Below are positions 44,811-53,927 of a stretch of 64,000 nt of DNA, one piece after another (the stretch's first letter is position 1; every line of letters starts with the position of its first letter). Made by a program: the position numbers and the translations under genes. The stretch spans positions 57,271 through 121,270 of the forward strand of contig NZ_JQAZ01000007.1 in the NCBI RefSeq assembly GCF_001437205.1, given 5' to 3'. A model generated the notes under the pieces. It saw only the letters and a list, made by a program, of their open reading frames with translations. It was not told the DNA's origin and made no database searches. This stretch comes from Lactobacillus selangorensis. GTDB taxonomy: Bacteria > Bacillota > Bacilli > Lactobacillales > Lactobacillaceae.

Positions 44811-45616
44811 GGCCGCTTCACCCCAGCTTTCTGGCGTTTGGCCGTATATTGGGTCAGCAGATAATAGCCGACAACTAATAATAAGGCAAAGACAAACAAA
44901 ATCCCTGACAAGGCGTTGACTTCAAGGTCGATTCCCTGTCGTGCACGAGCATAGATTTCAATTGACAAGGTTTCAAAACCATTTCCAGTCACAAAGAAAG
45001 TAACGGCAAAGTCATCGAGTGAGTACGTAAACGCCATAAAATAGCCGGCCAGAATGCCTGGAATGATAGCGGGCAAAATTACCCGGCTCAATACCTGCCA
45101 GCTGGAAGCGCCTAAATCTTCGGCCGCATCAATCATTGTTGTCGACATTTCCTGCAGACGGGGCAGCACCATCAAGACCACAATCGGAATTTCAAAGGCA
45201 ATGTGGCTCATCAGAACGGAACCGAAACCGAGTCCGATGCCTAAGAAAGTGAAGAAAATCAGGAAACTGGCCCCGATGATGACATCCGGCGAAACCATTA
45301 AAATATTATTCAGCGACAGAAGTGCGTTCCGTGTCTGCCGTTTTTTAGTCGCATAAATCCCCAGCGCACCCAAACTGCCGATTGCCGTCGCAATCAGCGC
45401 CGACAGTAATGCTAATAACAGCGTGTCTAAAGCAATCTGAATCATCCGGGCATCCTGAAATAACGCCACATAATGCGCCCAAGTGAAGCCTTGGTAATGG
45501 CTCATCGTTTTGCCGGTACTGAACGAATACATAATCAGATAGAAGATCGGCACATACAGCAGCACAAAAACTAAAGTCAGATAGCCATTGGCAAACCATT
45601 TTGTTTTTTTAGTCAT
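44807..45616 (-). CDS. potC: Polyamine ABC transporter permease PotC
   Basis: 269 residues, six membrane segments, with the EAA-type permease loop DAAEDLGASSWQVLSRVILP that docks to PotA. The opening is YLTLVFVLLYVPIFYLIMYSFS and the end LLLVVGYYLLTQYTAKRQ. It overlaps potB by 8 bases and potD by 4. Forms the channel with PotB. Confidence 0.95.
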   Translation of the reverse strand: MTKKTKWFANGYLTLVFVLLYVPIFYLIMYSFSTGKTMSHYQGFTWAHYVALFQDARMIQIALDTLLLALLSALIATAIGSLGALGIYATKKRQTRNALLSLNNILMVSPDVIIGASFLIFFTFLGIGLGFGSVLMSHIAFEIPIVVLMVLPRLQEMSTTMIDAAEDLGASSWQVLSRVILPAIIPGILAGYFMAFTYSLDDFAVTFFVTGNGFETLSIEIYARARQGIDLEVNALSGILFVFALLLVVGYYLLTQYTAKRQKAGVKRP

Positions 45617-46424
45617 TGTGCTTCCGTCCTTTCTTCTTATGCTCGCCGGTCAGCGACATGATAATAAACATGGCGATAATCAGCACGACGCCGATCGTCG
45701 ACCCCATTCCCCAGTTCATCGTCACTAAGAAATGCTCTTCGATCGCCGTTCCCAAAGTGATGACACGGTTGCCGCCGATCAGACGAGTCAGCATGAATAA
45801 GGACAGCGACGGGATGAAGACGGCCTGAACGCCGGCTTTGACCCCGCTCATCGTCATCGGAAAAATGATGCGCGTGAACGTCTGCCAATTATTAGCACCC
45901 AAATCCCGGCTAGCGTTGATATACGACGGCTGCAGGTCTTCGATCGCATTGAAAATCGGCAGAATCATAAAGGGAATCTGAATATAAGTCGCCACAAACA
46001 GAAAGCTCGCATCCGTGAACAAAATCTGCTGCGGGCCGATCCCGATGAACGTCAAAAACTGGTTTACACTGCCATCCTGGCTGAAGATGCCGATAAAAGC
46101 GTACGCCTTCAACAGCAGATTAATCCAGGTCGGCAAAATAATCAGCAGCAGCCAGAGCTGTTTATGCTTGGTGTAATGCAGAAAATAGGCCGTCGGGTAG
46201 CTGATCAGCAGTGTAAACAAGGTGATTAAAAAAGCATACCAAACCGAATTGAGCGTCATCCGCAAATAAGTGGCTGATGTGAAATACGTTGCATAGTTGC
46301 CGAGTGTAAACTGGCCGCGAATGTTGAAAAAAGATTGGTAGGCGATCAATAGAATCGGCGCGATTACAAAAAAAGCCAGCCAGAAAAAGTAGGGCATCTC
46401 AAATAAAACTTGTTTGCGTTTCAT
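45609..46424 (-). CDS. potB: Polyamine ABC transporter permease PotB
   Basis: 271 residues with six membrane segments and the EAA-type loop NASRDLGANNWQTFTRIIFP. Other typical stretches are PYFFWLAFFVIAPILLIAYQSFF and YPTAYFLHYTKHKQLWLLLIILPTWINLL. It partners PotC to form the membrane channel; the gene starts 11 bases after potA. Confidence 0.95.
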   Translation of the reverse strand: MKRKQVLFEMPYFFWLAFFVIAPILLIAYQSFFNIRGQFTLGNYATYFTSATYLRMTLNSVWYAFLITLFTLLISYPTAYFLHYTKHKQLWLLLIILPTWINLLLKAYAFIGIFSQDGSVNQFLTFIGIGPQQILFTDASFLFVATYIQIPFMILPIFNAIEDLQPSYINASRDLGANNWQTFTRIIFPMTMSGVKAGVQAVFIPSLSLFMLTRLIGGNRVITLGTAIEEHFLVTMNWGMGSTIGVVLIIAMFIIMSLTGEHKKKGRKHND

Positions 46425-46435
46425 GGGCCCCCTCC

Positions 46436-47521
46436 TTAATCTTCATACGTTTCCAGGCGTGCATCGAAAGCCTGTTCAGATTCGCCGTACCGCATGACGT
46501 GAATGTCTTCCGGCTCGAAAAACAGCCCGACCCGCTGATCGTCTTTGGTTGGGTTCGTCGAATGAATCAGCCATTCGTTATGGTCATCGTCATAAGCAAT
46601 CACTTCATAATAATCGCCTCGAAACAACTGCGTGTCGATCGTAACCACCAATTTGCCAGCGTCAGGTGCGACGATATCAAGGTCTTCCGGCCGCAAAACA
46701 ACTTCAACGTTTTCATCCGGTTTCATCCCAGCGTCGGCGCATTCGAACACTTTATTGACAAATTCGACGCGATAATCGCTCAGCATCTTGCCTGGCACAA
46801 TGTTGCTTTCGCCGATAAAATTGGCAACAAAATGGTTGACGGGTTCATCGTAAATATCGACCGGCGTGCCGCTCTGCAGAATTTTGCCGTCATCCATGAC
46901 AAAAATTTCATCACTCATTGCCAACGCTTCTTCTTGGTCATGCGTCACAAACAAGAAGGTAATTCCCAAACGCTGCTGCAGATCACGGAGTTCGACCTGC
47001 ATTTCCTTACGCAGTTTCATATCCAAAGCTGATAAAGCTTCATCAAGCAGGAGGACCTGCGGCTCATTGACCAGCGCACGTGCGATGGCGACCCGCTGCT
47101 GCTGCCCGCCAGAAAGTTCGGAAATCGACCGATCTTCGTAGCCGCTTAATTGAACTAATTTCAACGCCCGTAAGACCTTTTTTTCGATTACTTCCTTCGG
47201 TGTCTTGCGGATTGTCAGCCCAAAAGCCACGTTATCGTAAACATCCATGTGCGGAAATAAGGCGTAATCCTGAAAAATCGTGTTCACTTGGCGTTTGTTG
47301 GCCGGCAAGTCGTTGATTCGCTGGCCGTCAAACAGGACGTCTCCAGAGCTTGGCGTCACAAAACCGCCGATTGTTCGTAAAATCGTCGTTTTGCCTGAAC
47401 CGGATGGCCCTAGCAATGTATAGAATTTGCCTGCTTCCAAAGTCATATTGATATCATGCAGGACGTTGGTGTCCCCATAGTTTTTATAGACATGCTTTAA
47501 TGTAATGATTGGTTTCGACAC
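46436..47521 (-). CDS. potA: Polyamine ABC transporter ATP-binding protein PotA
   Basis: 361 residues. Walker [10 protein letters not shown], signature [15 protein letters not shown], Walker [13 protein letters not shown] and the switch His in VTHDQEEAL are all present, followed by a C-terminal TOBE-type regulatory domain ([11 protein letters not shown]). It hydrolyses ATP to drive polyamine uptake through PotBC. It begins 24 bases after the cupin regulator gene, in one operon. Confidence 0.96.
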   Translation of the reverse strand: MSKPIITLKHVYKNYGDTNVLHDINMTLEAGKFYTLLGPSGSGKTTILRTIGGFVTPSSGDVLFDGQRINDLPANKRQVNTIFQDYALFPHMDVYDNVAFGLTIRKTPKEVIEKKVLRALKLVQLSGYEDRSISELSGGQQQRVAIARALVNEPQVLLLDEALSALDMKLRKEMQVELRDLQQRLGITFLFVTHDQEEALAMSDEIFVMDDGKILQSGTPVDIYDEPVNHFVANFIGESNIVPGKMLSDYRVEFVNKVFECADAGMKPDENVEVVLRPEDLDIVAPDAGKLVVTIDTQLFRGDYYEVIAYDDDHNEWLIHSTNPTKDDQRVGLFFEPEDIHVMRYGESEQAFDARLETYED

Positions 47522-47545
47522 AAGATCACTCCCCTGACCTGAGTT

Positions 47546-48085
47546 TTATAAGTAAGATGCCGTTGCGACGAGCAGCAGCTGGCTCGTCTGGCTCGTTAAA
47601 TTATGAATTTGATGGCGTTCCGTCGCATGAAAATATAAGCTGTCGCCGGCTTGAGCCTGATATTTTTCGGCACCCAATTGCAGGCCGACCTGACCACTTA
47701 GCACATACAAAAAAGTTTCCGCTGCTGACGGCTGAAACGGCTTGAATGACCCATGTGGTGCCAATTTAATCAAAACGGGTTCCATCTCGTTTTCATTGGA
47801 CGCCGGCACAAGCCAATTTAAAGTGTAGCCCTTCTCGGCATCAGCGTAAACGGTTTGTTCCGCTGCTGGATAAACTATTTTCTGGGTCACGTGATCTTGA
47901 AAAAAATCGGCCGGTTTTTCGCCGAGTACTTCTAAAATGGCAAAAAAAGTTTCCATCGACGGCGACGACTGGTCGTGTTCTAGTTGCGAAATATAACCCT
48001 TGGTCAAATCCGTTCGTTCGGCTAATTCTTCTTGCGTCAGTTCTTTGTGCTGCCGTAATTTTTTCAATCGTTTCCCAATATCCAT
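47546..48085 (-). CDS. HTH-cupin transcriptional regulator of the pot operon (PuuR/XRE type)
   Basis: 179 residues. An N-terminal XRE helix-turn-helix (RLKKLRQHKELTQEELAERT, KGYISQLEHDQSSPSMETF) is joined to a C-terminal cupin domain (residues about 95-175, with ETFLYVLSGQVGLQLG and GDSLYFHATERHQIHN), which would bind a small ligand, probably a polyamine. It is the first gene of the operon with potABCD. A perfect palindrome just after its own promoter suggests that it represses its own transcript. Naming as PuuR-like is by domain layout and context. Confidence 0.88.
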   Translation of the reverse strand: MDIGKRLKKLRQHKELTQEELAERTDLTKGYISQLEHDQSSPSMETFFAILEVLGEKPADFFQDHVTQKIVYPAAEQTVYADAEKGYTLNWLVPASNENEMEPVLIKLAPHGSFKPFQPSAAETFLYVLSGQVGLQLGAEKYQAQAGDSLYFHATERHQIHNLTSQTSQLLLVATASYL

Positions 48086-48112
48086 GCGTATCTCCTCAAC
48101 AAGTTTTTTAAT

Positions 48113-48131
48113 ACTAAACTGCTAGTTTAGT
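48113..48131. promoter_or_regulatory. Palindromic operator candidate in the pot operon leader
   Basis: ACTAAACT, a three-base centre and AGTTTAGT form a perfect 8-base inverted repeat at about +6 to +24 of the regulator transcript. The symmetrical site suits a dimeric HTH-cupin repressor. Confidence 0.65.
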
Positions 48132-48143
48132 TTGCCTTACCCT

Positions 48144-48171
48144 ATTATACAAACTCTCTTCAAAATAGCAA
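48144..48171 (-). promoter_or_regulatory. Promoter of the cupin regulator-potABCD operon
   Basis: On the minus strand TTGCTA (48166-48171), 16-base spacer, then TGTATAAT with the hexamer TATAAT at 48144-48149. The palindrome at 48113-48131 lies directly downstream. Confidence 0.75.
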
Positions 48172-48203
48172 CTTAGTTCTGCACCCTTTTTCGAGCGCTT
48201 TCA

Positions 48204-48212
48204 TGATACAAT
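48204..48212 (+). promoter_or_regulatory. Candidate extended -10 promoter of the AcuI-like oxidoreductase gene
   Basis: TGATACAAT, with the hexamer TACAAT at 48207-48212, about 40 bases before the start codon. A good GGGAGG ribosome site follows. Confidence 0.5.
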
Positions 48213-48252
48213 GTAGGGATATGAACGATAAGGAAAAGGGAGGTCCTTTATA

Positions 48253-49260
48253 ATGGCAACCTACCAGGCATTGGTATTGGTACCGCACAATCATCAGATC
48301 ATGCCGCAGATCCAAACAAAAGAAGCTTGTCAGACCTTGCCGGCGCATCAAGTGACGGTAAAGGTTCAGGCGGCTGATCTCAACCATAAAGATTATTTGG
48401 CCTTAAAGCCTGACAGCAAAGTAATTTATGAATATCCCCGTGTCGGCGGCATCGATTTTGCCGGCACCGTCACCGCCTCAAACGATGCTCGTTTTATTGC
48501 CGGCGAAACGGTGTTTGCAACCGGATATGGACTCGGAACGGATCATGACGGCGGTTTTCAGCAGTCTGTCACCGTTCCCGGCGACTGGCTGCAGCCGCTG
48601 CCCGACGGCATGGACTTGAAAGAAGTCATGTATTACGGCACGGCTGGTTTAACCGCTGCCCTAGCCGTTTCCAAACTGCTTGACCAGCCGGCCCTGCAGA
48701 ATTACGACGCTCCAATCCTGATCACTGGTGTGACCGGCAGTGTCGGCAGTCTTGAATTAGCCATTTTAAATAAGCTGGGCTACACAAACCTGACCGTCGT
48801 CTCTCGTCAGCAGGAAATCATCTTGCAGGATGAATTGAGCCGTTTAGGAGCAACGCATCTGCTGAAACCAGCCTACTTCCTGCAAACAGCTTCGAAACCA
48901 TTGCAGCACCAAGAATTTTCAGCGGTGCTGGACAGCGTTGGCGGCGACTTGCTGGCTGCCATCCTGCCCCATGTCACCTATGAAGGCCGGGTCACGATGG
49001 CTGGCAATAGTGCCGGCAACCGGCTCAAAGCGACTGTGCTGCCATTTATCCTGCGTGGTATTACCTTATACGGCATCGATTCTGTTTATCAAAAAGAGGA
49101 CGAACGCAAAAAGATGTGGCATTTGTTAGCGACAAAATTCAATCTCAAAGATTGGCCGCATCCAGTTGCTAAGGTGGTCGCCTTCGATGAACTGCCGGAA
49201 ATCCTCAAAGCTGGCCCGCAGACCAAATTGCCGCAGCGGACACTCGTTGAAATCAGTTAA
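48253..49260 (+). CDS. Zinc-independent medium-chain oxidoreductase, YhdH/AcuI family
   Basis: 335 residues of the medium-chain dehydrogenase superfamily. The AcuI/YhdH pattern is seen in ADLNHKDYLALKP, YPRVGGIDFAGTV and the NADPH-binding loop ITGVTGSVGSLELAILNKLG. No catalytic zinc Cys set is present. Members reduce acrylyl-CoA or other alpha,beta-unsaturated compounds using NADPH; the substrate here is not known. It stands alone with its own promoter-like sequence and terminator. Confidence 0.85.
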   Translation: MATYQALVLVPHNHQIMPQIQTKEACQTLPAHQVTVKVQAADLNHKDYLALKPDSKVIYEYPRVGGIDFAGTVTASNDARFIAGETVFATGYGLGTDHDGGFQQSVTVPGDWLQPLPDGMDLKEVMYYGTAGLTAALAVSKLLDQPALQNYDAPILITGVTGSVGSLELAILNKLGYTNLTVVSRQQEIILQDELSRLGATHLLKPAYFLQTASKPLQHQEFSAVLDSVGGDLLAAILPHVTYEGRVTMAGNSAGNRLKATVLPFILRGITLYGIDSVYQKEDERKKMWHLLATKFNLKDWPHPVAKVVAFDELPEILKAGPQTKLPQRTLVEIS

Positions 49261-49262
49261 AT

Positions 49263-49304
49263 TAAAAAAGAGCTTCGGAAACTTTTTCCGAAACTCTTTT
49301 TATT
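49263..49304. terminator. Bidirectional terminator after the oxidoreductase gene
   Basis: AAAGAG-CTTCGGAA and TTCCGAA-ACTCTTT form a stem around CTTTT, with A/T runs on both sides; it also serves the convergent deoxyribosyltransferase gene. Confidence 0.8.
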
Positions 49305-49306
49305 TT

Positions 49307-49759
49307 TTAAATGACTTTGCCAGTATACGGACGGGCAGGTAAATCGTCGAAATCGAGCAATTCAAGGTCCTTCAGCGTATCAGTATAATACGTCAGTGCT
49401 TCGGCAATCATCAAATTGACGTTTTCGGGACCTTCATGGTAAACCACGACGGGCATCTGATGAGCGGCCGCATAGCCGATCTCGAACATGGTGCCTGAAT
49501 CGGGTTCGCCAGCCTGATAATCATACAGAGCCACCATCAAGTCTGCACTGTTGATGCCATTCAAATCGCTGGCGTAAGTTTTTTGCCGCCACGCTGGAGA
49601 TCCCTCCGGCTCCGAAATTTCGGCCGATTCATCCATCGGCACGAAGATGCTGCCAATGGTGGGATTCTTAGCCAACGTGGCCTGCACACGGCGTAATCGT
49701 TCCAACTGACGGGTATCGAAAAAAGGCCCCGCTAGATAAATACTTTTCACTGTCATCAT
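49307..49759 (-). CDS. Nucleoside 2-deoxyribosyltransferase
   Basis: 150 residues. It swaps bases between deoxyribonucleosides in nucleoside salvage, a typical lactobacillar enzyme. The family markers IYLAGPFFDTRQLER (N-terminus), LMVALYDYQAGEPDSGTMFEIGYA (with the catalytic-type Glu) and VVYHEGPENVNLMIAEAL are present. Cytoplasmic. It starts with two ATG codons in a row; either could be used. Confidence 0.92.
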   Translation of the reverse strand: MMTVKSIYLAGPFFDTRQLERLRRVQATLAKNPTIGSIFVPMDESAEISEPEGSPAWRQKTYASDLNGINSADLMVALYDYQAGEPDSGTMFEIGYAAAHQMPVVVYHEGPENVNLMIAEALTYYTDTLKDLELLDFDDLPARPYTGKVI

Positions 49760-49830
49760 CCTCGCTTTACTGTTAATAGCTTAAAGTTTAGCGCATCTGC
49801 AGTGAATTGACAAACAATTTTTAAATTTAA

Positions 49831-50403
49831 TTATTTATTGTTCGTGTTATCATCCTGATCGGAATCTTGACTCGGATCGGCAAAGTCATCCTGAATCAAG
49901 TCAGCATCTTCCAAGAAGGTTTCAACGACGACATCGCCAACAAAGAAGAAGCCATGCTGCTTCATATCGCCGGAAATCCGGTCGGCTAATGGTGTCTGAC
50001 GTGGCACATCAGTCCGGTTCGGATAATGATTGATGATTGGTTTATTGTCAACGAAACTCCAGAGATAATTACTGAAGCTGCCATTGGACTGTTCCAAGTT
50101 TAAAATAGCTTGCGCATTGTTGCGGGTTGCATGGACTTTTTCATTATTCCGAATCATTTTCGGATCGGCCAGAATCTGGTCGAGTTCGCCATCGGTCAAA
50201 TCAGCCACTTTTTGAATGTCCCACTGCTTAAAATCTTTCGTCAATTCGGCTTCTTTTTCCAATAGAACGGTCCAATTCAGGCCGGCATGAAAAATTTCCA
50301 AACTCAACAATTCAAACAATTTCTGATCGTCATGGATTGGCTTGCCCCACTGATCATCATAATAAGCTAATAATGCTGGAATCGGCTTGCGCTTTTCACT
50401 CAT
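49831..50403 (-). CDS. DNA-3-methyladenine glycosylase I-like protein lacking the zinc ligands
   Basis: About 190 residues. It aligns with Tag over the helix-hairpin core (YYDDQWGKPIHDDQKLFELL, SLEIFHAGLNWTVLLEKE, GGDVVVETFLEDADL region), keeping the pocket Glu in SLEIFHAGLNW. The zinc site of classical Tag is gone: no N-terminal RC(G)W, Tyr replaces His in the AYHDxEW segment, and the C-terminal His/Cys pair is replaced by an acidic tail (DPSQDSDQDDNTNNK). ATG 50403 has GGGAGG 8 bases upstream; the frame extends 12 codons further without a site. Repair of alkylated adenine is likely but altered specificity is possible. Confidence 0.8.
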   Translation of the reverse strand: MSEKRKPIPALLAYYDDQWGKPIHDDQKLFELLSLEIFHAGLNWTVLLEKEAELTKDFKQWDIQKVADLTDGELDQILADPKMIRNNEKVHATRNNAQAILNLEQSNGSFSNYLWSFVDNKPIINHYPNRTDVPRQTPLADRISGDMKQHGFFFVGDVVVETFLEDADLIQDDFADPSQDSDQDDNTNNK

Positions 50404-50475
50404 CTTGAAAACCTCCCTTTCGTATTTCACTACCTTCATCTTAATACGAAAGCTGCGGAAACGTTCGAAAAGAGC

Positions 50476-51378
50476 CTACTCCTCCCCAATAATGCGCACT
50501 TCACATTCGAGGTGGATCTGGAATCGCTCCCAGATTGTTTTTTGAATCAAATGAATCAAATTGACGTAATCACTACCAGTAGCATGATCGACATTGACGA
50601 TGAAACCGGCGTGTTTTGTCGAAACTTGGGCGCCCCCGACCATCCGGCCTTGCAAACCGGCTTCTTGAATCAGTTGTCCGGTGTAATGCCCTTTCGGCCG
50701 TTTGAAGACACTGCCGCAAGACGGATATTCTAACGGTTGACGAGCGGCCCGCCGTCCGTTGAAATCATCCATCCGAGCTCGAATCGCAACTGGATCATCA
50801 GGTGTCAGCGAAAAAGTCGCCTCTAAAACGACCCCGTTATCCTCCTGAACGACACTGTGCCGGTAACCGAAATCAAGTCCATCGCCACTGATTGTATGGA
50901 TTTCGCCGTCACGCGTCATCACTGTGATTGAGGTGACCACATCTTTAATCTCGCCGCCGTATGCACCGGCGTTCATAAAGACAGCACCGCCGATGCTGCC
51001 CGGAATGCCAGCCGCAAATTCAAGCCCGCTTAAAGCAGCATGATAGGCCGTTTCGGCCGCATCAATAATTCGGGCCCCAGCGGCAGCTACCACTTGATTT
51101 TGTTCTGGATGGACAGTGATGGTATTCATCTGCGTTAAAATAAGGACGAGTCCACGAATGCCGCCATCCCGAACAATCAAGTTGCTGGCATTGCCCAGCA
51201 CCGTCAAAGGCAGCTGTTCCTGATGGGCGTAGTTGACCAATGTGCGCACTTGAGCGGTATCCGTCGGAAAAGCGATTAAATCTGCTTTTCCGCCGGTTTT
51301 CGTAAATGTATAATGACTTAAGGGTTCATTAGTATGCACTTCAATGCCGTTTAAGGCTGCTTTTACATCTGTTTTCAA
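50476..51378 (-). CDS. murB: UDP-N-acetylenolpyruvoylglucosamine reductase
   Basis: About 300 residues. Reduces UDP-GlcNAc-enolpyruvate to UDP-MurNAc in peptidoglycan synthesis, with FAD bound through [25 protein letters not shown] and [21 protein letters not shown]. The catalytic Ser is in [12 protein letters not shown] and the acid in the [10 protein letters not shown] end. I chose TTG 51378 because AAAGGTGA lies 7 bases upstream; the ATG at 51405 has no ribosome site and sits at about the expected transcription start behind a TAGAAT -10. Confidence 0.94.
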   Translation of the reverse strand: MKTDVKAALNGIEVHTNEPLSHYTFTKTGGKADLIAFPTDTAQVRTLVNYAHQEQLPLTVLGNASNLIVRDGGIRGLVLILTQMNTITVHPEQNQVVAAAGARIIDAAETAYHAALSGLEFAAGIPGSIGGAVFMNAGAYGGEIKDVVTSITVMTRDGEIHTISGDGLDFGYRHSVVQEDNGVVLEATFSLTPDDPVAIRARMDDFNGRRAARQPLEYPSCGSVFKRPKGHYTGQLIQEAGLQGRMVGGAQVSTKHAGFIVNVDHATGSDYVNLIHLIQKTIWERFQIHLECEVRIIGEE

Positions 51379-51463
51379 ATTATCGTCACCTTTGATTAAA
51401 TTCATAAATCTATTCTAGCAAATATTTGTTCGGACCACACCACAAAGCGAAAGGAAAATCAGA

Positions 51464-52225
51464 ATGAAATTCATCTCATGGAACGTCAACGGACTGCGTG
51501 CAATCGTCCGCAAAAATTTTCAAGCCGTTTTTGAGGAGCTGGATGCCGACTGGTTCTGCATTCAAGAAACCAAACTTCAGGCCGACCAGCTCGAACTCGA
51601 TCTGCCTGATTATTATCAATATTATAACTATGCAGAACGAAAAGGGTATTCTGGCACCGCCATTTTTACCAAACACCAGCCTTTACACGTTACCAATGGC
51701 CTCGGGGTACCAGCGCTCGACCACGAAGGCCGCATCATCACGTTGGAATATTCCGATTTTTTTGTGGTCACCTGCTACACGCCTAATTCACAGACCAAAC
51801 TCAAACGAATCGCATTTCGAGAACAATGGGACCAGGCTTTCAATGAATATGTCAGCACTTTAGCTGCCAAAAAGCCAGTCATCATGTGCGGCGACTTCAA
51901 CGTTGCGCACCATGAAATCGACCTCAAACACCCTGAACACCATCAGGGCGATGCTGGCTTTTCCGAACCTGAACGAGCCGATTTTTCAGCCCTGCTAGCA
52001 AACGACTTCATCGATACCTTCCGGACGCTGCATCCCGAAACGGTGACCTACAGCTGGTGGGATTATCGTCATTTTGCCCGTAAATCAAATGCCGGCTGGC
52101 GAATCGACTACTTTATCGCTTCAAGCAGTCTGCAGCCGCAAATCACAGCGGCGGCGATTCACACCGAAATCATGGGCAGCGACCACTGCCCGATCGAACT
52201 TGACATCAAAAACGAGTTTGCTTAA
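51464..52225 (+). CDS. Exodeoxyribonuclease III / AP endonuclease
   Basis: 253 residues of the endonuclease-exonuclease-phosphatase fold. Motifs are MKFISWNVNGLRA, WFCIQETKLQ, CYTPNSQ, IMCGDFNVAHHEIDL, WRIDYFIAS and GSDHCPIELDI. It cleaves DNA at abasic sites and repairs blocked 3' ends. It is followed by a DnaQ-like exonuclease gene on the same strand, 38 bases on, so the two may be one transcript. Confidence 0.95.
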   Translation: MKFISWNVNGLRAIVRKNFQAVFEELDADWFCIQETKLQADQLELDLPDYYQYYNYAERKGYSGTAIFTKHQPLHVTNGLGVPALDHEGRIITLEYSDFFVVTCYTPNSQTKLKRIAFREQWDQAFNEYVSTLAAKKPVIMCGDFNVAHHEIDLKHPEHHQGDAGFSEPERADFSALLANDFIDTFRTLHPETVTYSWWDYRHFARKSNAGWRIDYFIASSSLQPQITAAAIHTEIMGSDHCPIELDIKNEFA

Positions 52226-52263
52226 AATAACGCCACAATCTTTTTTAAAATGGAGGAAATACG

Positions 52264-52800
52264 TTGAATTTTACCGCAATGGACTTTGAAACGGCCAGCC
52301 CGAAACGTTACAGTGCCTGTTCGCTGGCGCTCGTCGTCGTGCGCAATAGCCAAATCGTCGATACATTTTATTCACTGATCAAACCGGAAACCGAATTCAG
52401 CGCTTGGAATACCAAGATTCACGGTTTGCATGCCAGCGATGTCGCCGATGCACCGAAATTTCCGGAAGTCTGGGCCCATATCCAAACTTTATTCGAACCG
52501 AATAAACTCGTTGTTGCCCACAACGCCCGTTTCGATACGAGCGTTCTGCGCAGCACATTGAACTACTACGACATCGAAGCACCGAAATATCTAGCACTCG
52601 ATACGCTCAAAACGAGCCGCCATTTCTATCCTGAGTTTCCCAATCACAAACTCAATACGATTTGCGACCAGCTCGATATTGACCTGCATCACCATCATAA
52701 TGCGCTCGATGACAGCGTTGCCTGTGCTAATATTCTGCTCCATGAGGAACAGCACTTTGGCGACAACGCCTTAAAGCCGATGGTCAAATTTATTCAATAA
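52264..52800 (+). CDS. DnaQ-like 3'-5' exonuclease (DEDDh)
   Basis: 178 residues, a single exonuclease domain with the acidic set in AMDFETASP (DxE), VAHNARFDTSVL (D), and HNALDDSVACA (H and D). No polymerase-binding or BRCT domain, so it is a small proofreading or repair nuclease and not the PolC exonuclease. It has a TTG start with GGAGG upstream and follows the exodeoxyribonuclease III gene. Confidence 0.88.
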   Translation: MNFTAMDFETASPKRYSACSLALVVVRNSQIVDTFYSLIKPETEFSAWNTKIHGLHASDVADAPKFPEVWAHIQTLFEPNKLVVAHNARFDTSVLRSTLNYYDIEAPKYLALDTLKTSRHFYPEFPNHKLNTICDQLDIDLHHHHNALDDSVACANILLHEEQHFGDNALKPMVKFIQ

Positions 52801-52802
52801 AA

Positions 52803-52841
52803 CTAAAAACGAGGCCTGACAAATGTCAGGCCTCGTTTGAG
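52803..52841. terminator. Bidirectional terminator between the exonuclease and acetyltransferase genes
   Basis: AAACGAGGCCTGAC and GTCAGGCCTCGTTT form a perfect 14-base stem around AAAT, with A/T flanks. The convergent genes share it. Confidence 0.88.
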
Positions 52842-52842
52842 G

Positions 52843-53367
52843 TTAGTGAATCAATTTACTCATTAGTAAAATCGGCAAATAGCCGTCTGTTTCATCGTAA
52901 TAACCGCGTTCCATCAATGCTTCGGTCTCAAAACCAAAGCGTTCATACAAAGCAATCGCACGATTGTTGCGGCGCTGCACAGTCAACTCAAGCCGTGCCA
53001 ACGGTGAATGTTCGGCCCAATCCATGATTGTTTCCATCAGGGCTGTGCCGATTCCGCAATGCCAGTAATCCTTTAAAACGGCAATTCCAAGATCACCGAT
53101 ATGACCCGTATGCACATCCAAATCAGCTGTCATTCGAACGAGGCCGATGATTTGGGAACCTGCTAAGGCAACGAACAATGCATTATTATCGGAATCGTAT
53201 AAATCGGCTAATTCCATGGCTTCGGTTTCCGGCGTCAGCTTTAGCTCGCTGGGCGTCAGCACCACAAAATTGGTTTCCTGATTGAGCTGTTCGAACACTT
53301 TTAATAAGGCCGCCGCATCATCAGGCACGGCTTCACGGATTGTAATTTCAAGCTGTTCACTTGCCAT
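52843..53367 (-). CDS. GNAT-family N-acetyltransferase
   Basis: About 174 residues. The acetyl-CoA-binding segment is LGIAVLKDYWHCGIGTALMETIMDWA and the C-terminal motif is RRNNRAIALYERFGFETEALMERGYY, which resembles protein or diamine acetyltransferases. The substrate is unknown. I chose ATG 53367 because GGAGG lies just upstream; the open frame continues 18 codons into tsaE. The start overlaps the tsaE stop by 11 bases, so the genes are translationally coupled. Confidence 0.85.
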   Translation of the reverse strand: MASEQLEITIREAVPDDAAALLKVFEQLNQETNFVVLTPSELKLTPETEAMELADLYDSDNNALFVALAGSQIIGLVRMTADLDVHTGHIGDLGIAVLKDYWHCGIGTALMETIMDWAEHSPLARLELTVQRRNNRAIALYERFGFETEALMERGYYDETDGYLPILLMSKLIH

Positions 53368-53833
53368 CGGCTTCCTCCCACTCTTGTGCCAGTTTCTGAT
53401 AGTGCGGCCCCTTGCCTTCAATCGTCAGCATTCGCCGGTTATCATCATCCGGATCCTTCTCCAAATGCACCATTAAATAATCATCCGGGAGCAAATCCTT
53501 TACAAATTGGCTCCATTCGATGACACTAACACCGTCCCCATCAAAATATTCTTCCAGACCAAGATCGGCTGCACCCGTTTGTTCGAGCCGATACATATCC
53601 ATGTGATATAAAGGAATGCGTCCCTCTTGATATTCACGAATCAAAGTAAACGTCGGACTTTTGATGTGGCGTTTGATTCCTAGACCTTGAGCCAATCCTT
53701 TGGTAAAGGTCGTCTTGCCAGCACCGAGATCGCCATCGAGCAGGATGACATCCCCTGGCTGAACCAGCGGCCCTAATTCTTTCCCAAACGCAATGGTTGC
53801 TTGATCATTTGTTAATTTTTTTGTAAATCCCAT
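53357..53833 (-). CDS. tsaE: tRNA threonylcarbamoyladenosine biosynthesis ATPase TsaE
   Basis: 158 residues. With TsaD and TsaB it makes t6A37 on ANN-decoding tRNAs. The Walker A motif is LDGDLGAGKTTFTKGLAQGLG, followed by KSPTFTLIREYQEG, YHMDMYRLE and GVSVIEWSQFV, all family hallmarks. Ribosome site GAGGGTGA. The neighbouring acetyltransferase gene overlaps; this is a common Lactobacillales arrangement next to pta. Confidence 0.95.
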   Translation of the reverse strand: MGFTKKLTNDQATIAFGKELGPLVQPGDVILLDGDLGAGKTTFTKGLAQGLGIKRHIKSPTFTLIREYQEGRIPLYHMDMYRLEQTGAADLGLEEYFDGDGVSVIEWSQFVKDLLPDDYLMVHLEKDPDDDNRRMLTIEGKGPHYQKLAQEWEEADGK

Positions 53834-53927
53834 CGTTATTTTTCACCCTCGTTTTCAATTGCCTTTATTATACAGAAGGATACTGATTTCACAAAATAGA
53901 ATCCATTTTAGAAAGGTTGACCCTACG

